64,000 bases of DNA, taken from contig NZ_FQUQ01000004.1 in NCBI RefSeq assembly GCF_900129215.1, positions 558,001 to 622,000 of the forward strand, read 5' to 3'. The notes beneath the pieces are model-generated. The model saw only the letters and a list, made by a program, of their open reading frames with translations. It did not search any database and was not told the DNA's origin. The stretch comes from Pedobacter caeni (GTDB lineage: Bacteria; Bacteroidota; Bacteroidia; Sphingobacteriales; Sphingobacteriaceae). The translations under genes were made by a program, and so were the position numbers. Shown here in pieces: positions 23,599 to 32,640 of the stretch (position 1 is the stretch's first letter; each line of letters begins with the position of its first letter).

Positions 23599-26409
23599 AT
23601 GACCATAATATCAAGAAATAAAAAACTAATAATCAGCATAATAACAACATCAGTATTAAGTTTAACATCACACAAAGGCTTTGCTCAGATCTTCAACTCA
23701 GAACAGAACCCACTTAGTGTAAAATGGAGACAGATCAACGCTTCCGGATTCAGGATCATCTACCCCGATGAGCTCGAGAAGGAAGCACAGAGAATGACCA
23801 ACACCTTAAAACACATCTATCCTTATGTCGGAGCGAGCATAGGCAGGAAAAATACCAGCATTCCTATCCTGCTTCAAAACCGTGGTGTAATCGCCAATGG
23901 CTTCGTTCAGCTCGGGCCAAAAAAATCGGAGTTCTACACCACTCCTCCCCAACAGTTCGACAGTCAGGACTGGCTCAACAACCTCGCTGTTCATGAGCTC
24001 CGGCATGTGGCACAATTTGATAAACTCACTGGCGGACTCGCCCATCCTTTTCCTGAACAAGTATACCTCGCCTGGTTCGGGGTAAGCATCCCACTCTGGT
24101 TCTTTGAGGGAGATGCAGTAAGTACAGAAACCTCTCTGACAAATGCCGGTCGCGGAAGAATTCCTTCCTGGATCATGCCTTATAGAACCCAGCTGCTGGA
24201 GGGCAAAAAATTCTCTTACAGCAAGGTGAATTTCGACTCAGAAAAAGACCTCACTCCCGGCTATTATCAGCTCGGATATGTGATGGCCTCGAACCTCAGA
24301 AAGCAGTCCGGTAAAAACATTTTTGACAGCGTACTCACCGACATCAAACGACGCCCGCTCCGGGCCTACCCTTTCTCCGGAAGCTTAAAGAAATTCAATG
24401 GAAAAGGAAGTAAGGAATGGTTCGACAATACCACCGAAAATCTCCGCAAAGAATGGGAACTTCAGGCACAGAAATCAACGACGGAGGCCTACCCCTCCCT
24501 CAACAAAAAAGCAGACCTGGCAACCAGCTGGTTTCTGCCCGTAAAAATTAACGGTCAGCAGATCCTTACCCTGAAACAAAGCAAGGCTGAGCCTGCACAT
24601 TTCAGCATGATCGGTCCGGACCGGAAAGAAAAGAAATTACTTTCCATCGGATACCAGGAACAACCATGGTTCAGTTATGCCAACGGGCTAATCGTCTGGG
24701 ATGAGGTAAGGTATGACCCGAGGTACAGACAGAGAAGTTACAGTGTCATTTGCAGTTATGACCTTCAAAGCGGGCGCACAAAAAAGCTGAGCTCCCGCAG
24801 CCGCCTCTTCTCCCCTACTCTATCGGCTGACGGAAAAAAAATTATTGCAGTACGTTTTGACCTGAGCAACCAGTGTAATCTGGTAGAAATGGATGCCGGT
24901 ACCGGAACCATACTTCATACCTATCCGAATCCGGAGAACCTGATCCTTCAGACACCGGCCTACCGGCAGGATGGAGCAGAGATTGCTTTTGTCAGCGTAA
25001 GCGAAAAGGGAAAAGCTTTACGCACTATAGACCGCTCCGGAAAAACAGAGGTACTGATCGCCGAATCTCAACAGCAACTCAGCAGGCCGGTTTACCTTCC
25101 GCAAGGAATAGCTTTTAACGCTCACTACAATGGGATCGACAACATTTACTACATACAACCCCTCAGCAAAAAGATAAGCGCTCTGAGCGCAGCAAAATAC
25201 GGCGCGTTCAATGTAAGCCTGTCCCCGGACCAGCAATCCATTGTTTTCAACAATTATGGACTGCAGGGTTATGAGGTTGCAGAAAGCCTCTTGAAGCCCC
25301 ATGCTCCGGGGGAAAACAATTTTGTCTTTCTGGGCGCTGCAGCTGCGGCACAGGAAAATTCAGGAAATGTATTCGCGGCAGTTCCCGACAGCAGCTTTGC
25401 CTCCAGGCCCTACCACGCCCTGGGAAATCTGTTCAACGTTCACAGCATTATTCCAGTAATTGAAGATGAGTATCGCGGTGGGCTTCAAATCAACTCAGAC
25501 AACCTCCTCAATACCATGAATGTGTTTACCGGCGTAAATTATTTCAGAGACCTCAACCGATTTGAGTACAATGCCGGGTTAACCTACAAAGGATTCTACC
25601 CGGTACTCAGCGCCGTTTACAGAAACAGACCGAGACGCACCTTTTACAACAGCAACTCAGGCGTACAACAAGGAGACTGGAGAGAAAACAATGTCCAGGT
25701 CAAGGCTTCCCTTCCGATCAGCCTCAACTCCCTCAACGATACTTACAATTTTTCCCTGAACACCTCCACCAGCTATACCCAAAGGTACCTGCCTGAAAAT
25801 ATGCCAAAGGATTACATCACCACTTTGAAATTCCCGATGGAGTATAGTTTCACTTTTACCCATACCACCCGGCAGGCAGAAAGGGACATTGCCCCGAAAT
25901 GGGCACAGATCCTGAGGGTCACTTACCTTCATCAGCCTTTTGACCAGCAACTCGCAGGTGACCTCTTTGCCGCTGAGAGTTTCCTTTATTTTCCCGGTAT
26001 TGCCAGAAACCATTCCTTCCTGGCTAATTTCAGCTACCAGAGGACTTCAGGTATCAGAAGATACGACCGGGAGATCAATACCGTTTATGGCTACAGCAAT
26101 ATTCCTGCAATAAGCAAACTGAGAAACACCCTGCTCCTCAACTACCGTTTTCCAATTGTATTTCCGGATGCAGAGATCGGACCACTTGCTTATATCAGAA
26201 ATCTTCGTGGAGGTTTGTTTTGTCACTATGAAAACCTTGGAGATGAAACAAATTTGGCAGAACCTAAAACTTTTGGCTTCGAATTACGTAGTAGTATGAA
26301 CCTCCTTCGTTACAAACCTTTGGTAGATGTGGGAGGAAGGGTCGTTTTTGTGAACAAAATGTACAACCAAAACCCTATATTAGAATTAATTTTAAATTAT
26401 AGCTTTTAA
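23599..26409 (+). CDS. Secreted gluzincin-like domain + TolB-type propeller + probable outer-membrane barrel
   Basis: 936 residues. A signal peptide (1-29, ending FAQ) is followed by an N-terminal domain (about 35-285) with HELRH at 132-136 and WFFEGDA with E170. That spacing (HExxH, then Glu about 34 residues on) is the zinc site of gluzincin peptidases of the peptidase-MA type. The middle (about 300-590) reads as WD40/TolB-like PD40 repeats (for example RLFSPTLSADGKKIIAVRFD, LILQTPAYRQDGAEIAFVSV, FNVSLSPDQQSIVFNNYG). The last 320 residues are rich in aromatic alternating strands and end in LILNYSF, a terminal Phe typical of an outer-membrane beta-barrel. I infer a surface or periplasmic, outer-membrane-anchored protease or binding protein. 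Substrate unknown. The next gene begins 3 bases after the stop. Confidence 0.8.
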   Translation: MTIISRNKKLIISIITTSVLSLTSHKGFAQIFNSEQNPLSVKWRQINASGFRIIYPDELEKEAQRMTNTLKHIYPYVGASIGRKNTSIPILLQNRGVIANGFVQLGPKKSEFYTTPPQQFDSQDWLNNLAVHELRHVAQFDKLTGGLAHPFPEQVYLAWFGVSIPLWFFEGDAVSTETSLTNAGRGRIPSWIMPYRTQLLEGKKFSYSKVNFDSEKDLTPGYYQLGYVMASNLRKQSGKNIFDSVLTDIKRRPLRAYPFSGSLKKFNGKGSKEWFDNTTENLRKEWELQAQKSTTEAYPSLNKKADLATSWFLPVKINGQQILTLKQSKAEPAHFSMIGPDRKEKKLLSIGYQEQPWFSYANGLIVWDEVRYDPRYRQRSYSVICSYDLQSGRTKKLSSRSRLFSPTLSADGKKIIAVRFDLSNQCNLVEMDAGTGTILHTYPNPENLILQTPAYRQDGAEIAFVSVSEKGKALRTIDRSGKTEVLIAESQQQLSRPVYLPQGIAFNAHYNGIDNIYYIQPLSKKISALSAAKYGAFNVSLSPDQQSIVFNNYGLQGYEVAESLLKPHAPGENNFVFLGAAAAAQENSGNVFAAVPDSSFASRPYHALGNLFNVHSIIPVIEDEYRGGLQINSDNLLNTMNVFTGVNYFRDLNRFEYNAGLTYKGFYPVLSAVYRNRPRRTFYNSNSGVQQGDWRENNVQVKASLPISLNSLNDTYNFSLNTSTSYTQRYLPENMPKDYITTLKFPMEYSFTFTHTTRQAERDIAPKWAQILRVTYLHQPFDQQLAGDLFAAESFLYFPGIARNHSFLANFSYQRTSGIRRYDREINTVYGYSNIPAISKLRNTLLLNYRFPIVFPDAEIGPLAYIRNLRGGLFCHYENLGDETNLAEPKTFGFELRSSMNLLRYKPLVDVGGRVVFVNKMYNQNPILELILNYSF

Positions 26410-26412
26410 GTC

Positions 26413-26694
26413 ATGCGTACTAAAACCATTTTCATCATCATTTTTACGGTGCTCATCACCATCTTTTTAATGATCAACACCGATGTCGTAGAATTCAATT
26501 TCATATTCGTTAAGAAAGACATTTCTAAACTTTTAGTGGTTGGTGTTTGTACGTTTATCGGTTTTATTCTTGGTTATTGGGTGGGAAGACCAAAAGTTAC
26601 AGTGAGCAGCTATGACCATAAAGAAAGTCCTCAGTTAAAACCTGAGGACCCTAAAAAATCAATCAGCGATGCGGATCGCGATTATATCAGCTAA
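26413..26694 (+). CDS. LapA-domain (DUF1049) small membrane protein
   Basis: 93 residues with two membrane helices (about 5-22 and 39-58) and a charged cytoplasmic tail. The N-VVEFNFIFVKKDISKLLVVGVCTFIGFILGYWVGRP pattern is that of the LapA domain (lipopolysaccharide assembly protein A). In E. coli LapA and LapB cooperate to tune LPS synthesis through LpxC; here no LapB-like TPR gene adjoins. It starts 3 bases after the large propeller-barrel gene and may simply be cotranscribed. Family reasonably clear, function by homology only. Confidence 0.82.
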   Translation: MRTKTIFIIIFTVLITIFLMINTDVVEFNFIFVKKDISKLLVVGVCTFIGFILGYWVGRPKVTVSSYDHKESPQLKPEDPKKSISDADRDYIS

Positions 26695-26707
26695 AGGCTT
26701 TTCAACG

Positions 26708-26763
26708 GCCGGCTGCAACCCTTCATCTACCGCTGAATTAGAGGAGCAAAGGTTGCAGGCGGC
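26708..26763. terminator. Long-loop inverted repeat after the LapA gene
   Basis: GCCGGCTGCAACC (26708-26720) pairs with GGTTGCAGGCGGC (26751-26763) with one mismatch across a 30-base loop. It sits between convergent genes. The lack of a T-tract and the long loop make terminator function uncertain. Confidence 0.4.
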
Positions 26764-26788
26764 TTTCTGTTGATCCATCCAATAAGTA

Positions 26789-27205
26789 TTATTGATGAAT
26801 GCTATACGTGAAATTTATCGTAGCTGAGCGTCCCAGGATATTGGAAACCGAGCAATATTTGTCGAAAGTAAGTGCCAGTGCACGCTCCACTTTCTGAACG
26901 TTTAAAGCACCATACAAATCGAAATGAATATCAATTACGTCAAAAATCGGAGGCATTTCCTCTGTTTTTCTGGTTGCTTTGATCTTGATTTTCACATCAT
27001 TCAAAGGTTCTTTCTGCTTGTTGAGCACATTGACCATATCGATCCCGCTGCAACCGCCAAGGCCAATCAGTAACATCTCCATCGGACGGAAACCTTTACC
27101 TTCTCCACCAATCTCTGCTTTCGCATCCAGTTCTACCGTATGACCGCCAGAGTTTTCTGCTTCAAAATTAAATTTATCGTTTTTTCTTATCAGGTTGATT
27201 TCCAT
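26789..27205 (-). CDS. OsmC/Ohr-family protein
   Basis: 138-residue OsmC-fold protein. The two redox cysteines are visible in GLGGCSGIDMVNVL (C52 region) and FDKYCSVSNIL (about residue 117). The family reduces organic hydroperoxides as a dimer with lipoyl-dependent or thiol turnover; many non-Ohr OsmC proteins have unknown substrates. It lies 6 bases downstream of ispE on the same strand and so is probably co-transcribed, a chance operon as far as function can be judged. Length is normal. Confidence 0.88.
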   Translation of the reverse strand: MEINLIRKNDKFNFEAENSGGHTVELDAKAEIGGEGKGFRPMEMLLIGLGGCSGIDMVNVLNKQKEPLNDVKIKIKATRKTEEMPPIFDVIDIHFDLYGALNVQKVERALALTFDKYCSVSNILGRSATINFTYSIHQ

Positions 27206-27211
27206 AATTCA

Positions 27212-28015
27212 TTAAACGTTGTAAAATACTTTATTGGTTCTTTCAAGTTCAGGAAGTTTTACCGCTGACTTGAAAATTGCATAAACGCAGGACCCGCTCC
27301 CACTCATCGAAGCATAGATTGCTCCATTGTGGTAAAGGTTGTTTTTTATGTTTTCAATTTCGGGATACTTCAAAAAGACAGAAGCTTCAAAATCGTTCTT
27401 CAGCTCTGCCTTCCAGTCACTCAAAGGCAAATGTATTAAATCTTTCAGCGAAGTAACAGGAAGAGCAGGCTTTATTCCATCATATGCTTCTGCCGTAGAA
27501 ACATGGATCCCGGGTTTAACCAGTACCAGGAAGTATTCATTAAGATCGATACTGACCTCAGAAAACTCGTCTCCCTTACCTTCGGCATAAACCGCTTCGT
27601 TCCGGATGAAAAACGCACAATCTGCCCCCAGTTTGCGCGCATAATCCTCCATTTGTTCATTGGAGAGCGACAATCTGAATTTTTCATTCAGCAATTTAAT
27701 CAGGAAAGCAGCATCTGCAGAACCACCGCCCAGACCTGCCCCTATCGGAATGTTTTTCAGCAAACACAGGTGTTGGGGAGGAAGGTCAAAATCATTTTTC
27801 AACAAATGATAAGCCCTGAGACAGATGTTGTCTTTTGTATCACCAGGAATATCCGTACCGCGGATGGTACAACTCAGCACCTCCGCATCCAGTGTTTCTA
27901 TAACGTCGTAAATCTTTACCGGGTAAAAAATGGTTTCGAGGTTATGATACCCGTCCGCACGTTTTCCGGTAACATGTAATCCCAGATTAATTTTGGCGTT
28001 GGCAAATGCAAGCAT
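27212..28015 (-). CDS. ispE: 4-diphosphocytidyl-2-C-methyl-D-erythritol kinase (IspE)
   Basis: 267-residue GHMP kinase of the MEP isoprenoid pathway; it phosphorylates CDP-methylerythritol. The start MLAFANAKINLGLHVTGKRADGYHNLETIFYPV and the ATP loop PIGAGLGGGSADAAFL are diagnostic, and the C-terminal MSGSGSCVYAIF motif 3 is present. A longer frame to 28099 exists, but it would add 28 residues before the conserved start and spans a -7 element at 28034-28041, so ATG 28015 is used. Divergent from thyA; the two promoters share about 190 bases. Followed by OsmC. Confidence 0.95.
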   Translation of the reverse strand: MLAFANAKINLGLHVTGKRADGYHNLETIFYPVKIYDVIETLDAEVLSCTIRGTDIPGDTKDNICLRAYHLLKNDFDLPPQHLCLLKNIPIGAGLGGGSADAAFLIKLLNEKFRLSLSNEQMEDYARKLGADCAFFIRNEAVYAEGKGDEFSEVSIDLNEYFLVLVKPGIHVSTAEAYDGIKPALPVTSLKDLIHLPLSDWKAELKNDFEASVFLKYPEIENIKNNLYHNGAIYASMSGSGSCVYAIFKSAVKLPELERTNKVFYNV

Positions 28016-28033
28016 TGGTTTCTGATTGTAGGA

Positions 28034-28041
28034 CAAACTTA
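28034..28041 (-). promoter_or_regulatory. -7 promoter element for ispE
   Basis: On the minus strand this reads TAAGTTTG, an exact TAnnTTTG, 18 bases before the ispE ATG. No well-spaced -33 TTTG seen. Confidence 0.42.
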
Positions 28042-28090
28042 CATAAATGAGGACAAAAGAAGCAGACTGCAAACCGAAAAAAAGAAAGGA

Positions 28091-28125
28091 TTTGAACAAT
28101 GCTGAATTTTTATTTTTTAATTTTG
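28091..28125 (+). promoter_or_regulatory. Candidate thyA-folA promoter
   Basis: TTTG (28091-28094), 23 bases, then TAATTTTG (28118-28125): -33 and -7 elements of the Bacteroidota type at permitted spacing. This predicts a leader of roughly 70 bases before the thyA start at 28203. Confidence 0.5.
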
Positions 28126-28202
28126 TACGATCCTATGAAACCCGGGAGAACGTAGTATCTTGCGGTGAAGCACAGGAGAAAGAAAAAGGAGCTTAGCAAT
28201 AC

Positions 28203-28997
28203 ATGAAACAATATTTAGATTTAATGCAGCATGTGCTGGATCATGGCACACAGAAGCATGACCGGACGGGAACAGGAACAATTAGTGTATTTGGCTATCA
28301 GATGAGGTTTAACCTTCAGGAAGGCTTTCCGATGGTGACCACCAAGAAACTACACTTAAAATCTATCATCCACGAACTGATCTGGTTCCTGAGCGGAGAT
28401 ACCAATATAAAGTACCTCAAAGATAATGGCGTTAAAATCTGGGATGAATGGGCAGATGCCGATGGTAACCTTGGGCCGGTTTATGGTTCACAGTGGAGGT
28501 CATGGCCAACACCTGATGGCCGCAAGATCGATCAGATCAGTCAGATCATCAACAGCATCAAAAACAATCCCGATTCAAGAAGGATCATCGTATCCGCATG
28601 GAATGTAGCCGATATCGAAGACATGGCCCTGCCACCTTGCCATGCATTCTTCCAGTTTTACGTAGCAGATGGTAAATTAAGCTGTCAGCTTTACCAAAGA
28701 AGTGCAGATATCTTTTTGGGAGTTCCGTTTAATATTGCATCTTACGCCTTATTGACCATGATGGTTGCCCAGGTGTGCGGACTTCAATACGGAGATTTCA
28801 TTCATACCCTTGGAGATGCCCACTTGTACAATAACCATATTGAACAGGCCAGACTGCAATTGAGCAGGGAGCCAAAAAAATTACCACTGATGGAGATTAA
28901 CCCCGGGGTCAAAGACCTGCTGGATTTCAAATTCGAAGATTTCACCCTGCAAGGTTATGAGCCACACCCTCATATTAAAGGAGCTGTTGCCGTATGA
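28203..28997 (+). CDS. thyA: Thymidylate synthase (ThyA)
   Basis: 264-residue folate-dependent thymidylate synthase converting dUMP to dTMP with methylene-tetrahydrofolate. Visible signatures are HDRTGTGTISVFGYQMRF, the IWDEWADADGNLGPVYGSQWR block, the nucleophile Cys in ALPPCHAFFQFYV, CQLYQRSADIFLGVPFNIASYALL and HTLGDAHLYNNH. Its length equals E. coli ThyA. It overlaps folA by four bases (ATGA), so the enzyme and the reductase that regenerates its folate are translationally coupled, the classic pairing. Preceded by a plausible promoter at 28091-28125. Confidence 0.98.
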   Translation: MKQYLDLMQHVLDHGTQKHDRTGTGTISVFGYQMRFNLQEGFPMVTTKKLHLKSIIHELIWFLSGDTNIKYLKDNGVKIWDEWADADGNLGPVYGSQWRSWPTPDGRKIDQISQIINSIKNNPDSRRIIVSAWNVADIEDMALPPCHAFFQFYVADGKLSCQLYQRSADIFLGVPFNIASYALLTMMVAQVCGLQYGDFIHTLGDAHLYNNHIEQARLQLSREPKKLPLMEINPGVKDLLDFKFEDFTLQGYEPHPHIKGAVAV

Positions 28998-29479
28998 TCC
29001 TTTCCATAGTAGTCGCCATTGCCGAAAATAACGCCATCGGCAAAGACAACCAATTATTATGGCACCTTCCTGCTGATTTAAAACACTTCAAGGACATCAC
29101 CAGCGGACATACCATTATCATGGGCAGAAAAACCTATGATTCTATTGGCAGGCCCCTTCCCAACCGACGTAATATCATCATTACAAGGAACAGTAATCTG
29201 GACCTGCCGGGAACAGAAGTGACCCATAGCCTGGAACAAGCCTTACAGCTTTGTGCTGCGGAAGAAGAAGTATTCATCATTGGCGGTGCCGAACTCTATA
29301 AACATGCACTGGAGGCCACAGACCGGATTTACCTGACCAGGGTGCACCAAAGCTATGAAGCGGATACCTTTTTTCCGGAATTGGCTCCCGGACAATGGCA
29401 GGAAACAAGTATAGAAAATCATCAGCCAGATGAAAAAAACAGGGTTGCTTATACGTTTTCGACGCTTGAACGCAAATAG
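28994..29479 (+). CDS. folA: Dihydrofolate reductase (FolA)
   Basis: 161-residue NADPH-dependent dihydrofolate reductase regenerating tetrahydrofolate consumed by ThyA; target of trimethoprim. Motifs: SIVVAIAENNAIGKDNQLLWHLPADLKHFKDIT, TIIMGRKTYDSIGRPLPNRRNIIITRN, and EVFIIGGAELYKHAL. The catalytic acidic residue is the Asp in LPADLKHF. It starts inside the thyA stop (ATGA overlap). No terminator is obvious before secDF, 114 bases on, but a separate -7 element is present there. Confidence 0.97.
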   Translation: MILSIVVAIAENNAIGKDNQLLWHLPADLKHFKDITSGHTIIMGRKTYDSIGRPLPNRRNIIITRNSNLDLPGTEVTHSLEQALQLCAAEEEVFIIGGAELYKHALEATDRIYLTRVHQSYEADTFFPELAPGQWQETSIENHQPDEKNRVAYTFSTLERK

Positions 29480-29534
29480 TTAAGCCCCCATAATAAAAAC
29501 TTTAATAACGTGGCCTATTATTTAAAAAAATAAT

Positions 29535-29542
29535 TAGATTTG
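29535..29542 (+). promoter_or_regulatory. -7 promoter element upstream of secDF
   Basis: TAGATTTG, an exact TAnnTTTG, 51 bases before the secDF ATG. No clear -33 element at the usual spacing. Confidence 0.4.
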
Positions 29543-29593
29543 CCGACTTGTTAAAAAAATATATAGCTTATATAGACTAATAATTACAAACAA

Positions 29594-32554
29594 ATGCAGG
29601 GTAAAGGTTTTATTAAATTTATGGCGATACTATTGGGTATCGTCTGTGTGTATTCTCTCTCATTCAACTTTGTCACTTCGAAAGTTGAAAAAGACGCAAA
29701 AGCTTATGCTAAAGGGGATGTGAATAAGGAAAAAGCTTATTTAGATTCCATGGCCACAGTGCCGGTTTATCCTGTTTTTGGATTCAACTACCAGTTCTGT
29801 AAAGAGAAAGAAATTAACCTTGGGCTCGACCTTAAAGGTGGTATGAACGTAACGATGGAGATCTCGTTATCTGAATTGGTTAAATCTTTAGCCGGCAATA
29901 CTGATGATGCGAATTTCAACAAAGCGTTATCAAATGCACAAACACAACTAAACGCAGGTGGAAAAGATTTCATCGCTTTATTTGTAGATGAATTCGAGAA
30001 ACTTTCTCCGAACGTGAAGTTAGCAGATTTCTTCTCTAACCAGGACAACGCTAAATTGCTTAAAGCTAACGCGAGCAATTCAGAGGTAAAAAGTTATTTG
30101 TCTAAAGAAGCAACAAGTGCGATCGACCGTTCCTTCACTGTCATCAGAAGCCGTATCGATGGTTTCGGTGTAGTAAGTCCGAACATGCAGAAACAAGAAG
30201 GTACCAACCGTATCCTGATTGAGATGCCAGGTGTTCAGGATAAAGAAAGGGTTCACAAATTATTGCAAGGTTCTGCAGAATTACAATTCTGGCAGGTATA
30301 CAACAATGAGGAAGTGTACTCGATCATGGAGAACATTAACAAAACGCTTGCTTCGACCTTAAAAGTTGCAGAGCCTGCAACTTCAGCAACAAGTACTGAT
30401 ACTACTGCTAAATCTGAAAGTAAACTTGCAGGTCTGGCTAAAAATAAAGACACTAAAGATTCTGCTGCTACGAAAAACAAAGAGCTGACAAAATCGAATC
30501 CTTTATTCGCTGTATTAAACGTTCCTACTTACCAGGCAGAAAACGGACAGACTTCATTACGTCCGGGACCAGTTGTAGGTTGGGTAGCTCAAAAAGATAC
30601 CGCTAAAGTAAACTCCTATTTCAAAAGATCTGAAATTGCGTCGATCATTCCTCAAAGCTTCAAGTTCATGTGGAGTGTTAAACCAATGGACCTTGCTACC
30701 ACAGGCGGTTCAAAAGTTTTTGAATTGTATGCCATCAAAGCAACATCTATGGATGGTAAACCAGACTTAGGTGGTGATGCGATCAGCGAAGCCCGTAGTG
30801 ATTACGATCAGAAAGGCAGACCTGAAGTAACCATGTACATGACTGGTGATGGTGCTTCAAAATGGAAAAAAATTACTGCTGAAGCAGCTGCAGATCCAAA
30901 CAATAAAAAATCTATTGCAATTGTATTAGACAATACCGTTTACTCTGCTCCTACTGTACAAAACGAAATCCCTAATGGTATCTCTTCCATCACTGGTAAC
31001 TTTACCGTGAATGATACCCAGGATTTGGCAAACATCTTAAAAGCAGGTAAACTTCCTGCTCCTGCAAGAATCGTTGGTGAGTTTGTTGTTGGTCCTTCAT
31101 TGGGTCAGGCAGCGATTGACAATGGTTTATTATCCTTTGTTCTTGCCTTTATCGTGATTCTGGTCTTCATGGCTTTATATTACAACAAAGCAGGATGGGT
31201 AGCTAACCTTGCCCTTGTGATCAACTTATTCTTCATCATGGGTATCCTGGTTTCACTGGGTGCAGTATTGACCTTGCCTGGTATCGCAGGTATCGTATTG
31301 GTAATCGGTTTATCCGTAGATGCGAACATCCTGATCTTTGAGCGTGTAAGGGAAGAGCTGACTTTAGGTAAGCCAACACCGGTTGCGATCAAAGAAGGTT
31401 TCAAACATGCAATGTCTTCTATCATTGACTCCAACGTTACGGTATTGGTATTGGGTGTGATTCTTTTCATCTTCGGAACAGGTCCGGTTCAAGGTTTCGC
31501 AACGACGCTTTGTATTGGTATCCTTTCTTCACTATTCTGTGCAGTATTGATCTCACGTCTGGTATTTGAATGGTTGTTAGAGAAAAAATCAAACATTACT
31601 TTCGGTAACAAACACACCATCCACGCGTTCAAAAACATTGCGTTTAACTTCGTTGGACACAGAAAGATCTATTATATGATCTCTACTGCAATCATCGTTC
31701 TTGGTTTCATCTTCTACTTCAAACATGGTGGATTAAACCTGGGTATCGATTTTAAAGGCGGTAGAACTTATATCGTTCACTTTGACAAAGGAATGCACAC
31801 GGAAGATGTTAAATCTAAACTGGCAGAAGTATTCCCTGAATCAGAAACGATTGTTAAAACCGCAGGTGCAGACAACGAATTAAAAATCACCACTACTTAC
31901 CATATCACTGATCAGGATAACGGAGCCGACAAACTTGTTGAGAAAGCCCTGAACGATGGTTTAGCAAAAACTGGTGTTAAATATACCATTGAAAGTAATG
32001 AGAAAGTAGGACCAATCATTGCGAGTGACATTGTGACCAGAGCTTACGGGTCTATCCTGTTCTCTTGTTTAGTGATGTTTATCTATATCGTGGTCAGGTT
32101 TAAGAAACTGAACTACGGTTTAGGTGCAGTAATCGCATTGTTCCATGATGTGTTACTGGTACTTTCATTCTACACGATCTTAGATGGTGTCCTTCCATTC
32201 TCTTTAGAGATCGGACAGGATTTCATCGCGGCAATCTTAACGGTAATGGGTTATACCATGACAGAGACGGTTGTTGTATTTGACCGTATCCGTGAAAGAC
32301 TTGCAGAAAGCGGAAAAGAAGATCTACATGGTGAGGAACGTAATAAACTGATCAACTTTGCACTAAACAGCACATTGAGTCGTACTATTTTGACTTCATT
32401 AACTGTATTCTTCGTATTACTTGTGATCTTCATCTTTGGTGGAGCAAGTATCCGCGGATTTATCTTCGCACTATTGATCGGTCGTATCATCGGTACATAT
32501 TCATCATTATGTATCTCTACCCCGATTGTAATTGACTTAGGAAAGAACAAGTAA
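29594..32554 (+). CDS. secDF: Fused protein translocase subunit SecDF
   Basis: 986-residue RND-type membrane protein fusing SecD (about 1-660) and SecF (about 690-986), the normal form in Bacteroidota. It uses the proton motive force to pull exported proteins through SecYEG on the periplasmic side. Seen: N-terminal helix; LGLDLKGGMNVTMEI; P1 domain; GASKWKKITAEAA; the TM4-TM6 block FVLAFIVILVFMALYYNKAGWVANLALVINLFF and GLSVDANILIFERVREEL carrying the proton-relay Asp; then the SecF signature LGIDFKGGRTYIVHF and GYTMTETVVVFDRIRERL. Oddly, residues about 256-298 form a Thr/Ser/Lys/Ala-rich insertion within the SecD periplasmic domain. It ends at a terminator. Confidence 0.96.
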   Translation: MQGKGFIKFMAILLGIVCVYSLSFNFVTSKVEKDAKAYAKGDVNKEKAYLDSMATVPVYPVFGFNYQFCKEKEINLGLDLKGGMNVTMEISLSELVKSLAGNTDDANFNKALSNAQTQLNAGGKDFIALFVDEFEKLSPNVKLADFFSNQDNAKLLKANASNSEVKSYLSKEATSAIDRSFTVIRSRIDGFGVVSPNMQKQEGTNRILIEMPGVQDKERVHKLLQGSAELQFWQVYNNEEVYSIMENINKTLASTLKVAEPATSATSTDTTAKSESKLAGLAKNKDTKDSAATKNKELTKSNPLFAVLNVPTYQAENGQTSLRPGPVVGWVAQKDTAKVNSYFKRSEIASIIPQSFKFMWSVKPMDLATTGGSKVFELYAIKATSMDGKPDLGGDAISEARSDYDQKGRPEVTMYMTGDGASKWKKITAEAAADPNNKKSIAIVLDNTVYSAPTVQNEIPNGISSITGNFTVNDTQDLANILKAGKLPAPARIVGEFVVGPSLGQAAIDNGLLSFVLAFIVILVFMALYYNKAGWVANLALVINLFFIMGILVSLGAVLTLPGIAGIVLVIGLSVDANILIFERVREELTLGKPTPVAIKEGFKHAMSSIIDSNVTVLVLGVILFIFGTGPVQGFATTLCIGILSSLFCAVLISRLVFEWLLEKKSNITFGNKHTIHAFKNIAFNFVGHRKIYYMISTAIIVLGFIFYFKHGGLNLGIDFKGGRTYIVHFDKGMHTEDVKSKLAEVFPESETIVKTAGADNELKITTTYHITDQDNGADKLVEKALNDGLAKTGVKYTIESNEKVGPIIASDIVTRAYGSILFSCLVMFIYIVVRFKKLNYGLGAVIALFHDVLLVLSFYTILDGVLPFSLEIGQDFIAAILTVMGYTMTETVVVFDRIRERLAESGKEDLHGEERNKLINFALNSTLSRTILTSLTVFFVLLVIFIFGGASIRGFIFALLIGRIIGTYSSLCISTPIVIDLGKNK

Positions 32555-32576
32555 GAAATTACTGATCCAAATAAAG

Positions 32577-32607
32577 AAAGGGCTGTATCAAATGATACGG
32601 CCCTTTT
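32577..32607 (+). terminator. Intrinsic terminator after secDF
   Basis: AAAGGGCTGTATC (32577-32589), AAAT loop, GATACGGCCCTTTT, then TCTTTTT. A 13-bp stem with one G-T wobble and A/T-tracts on both sides; it also serves the convergent gene at 32641. Confidence 0.9.
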
Positions 32608-32640
32608 CTTTTTATTTCCTAATGTACTAACACGTAAGAA

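Noticed and set aside
27503..27979. 158-codon + strand frame opposite ispE
   Set aside because: Shadow of ispE, whose GHMP motifs are unmistakable.
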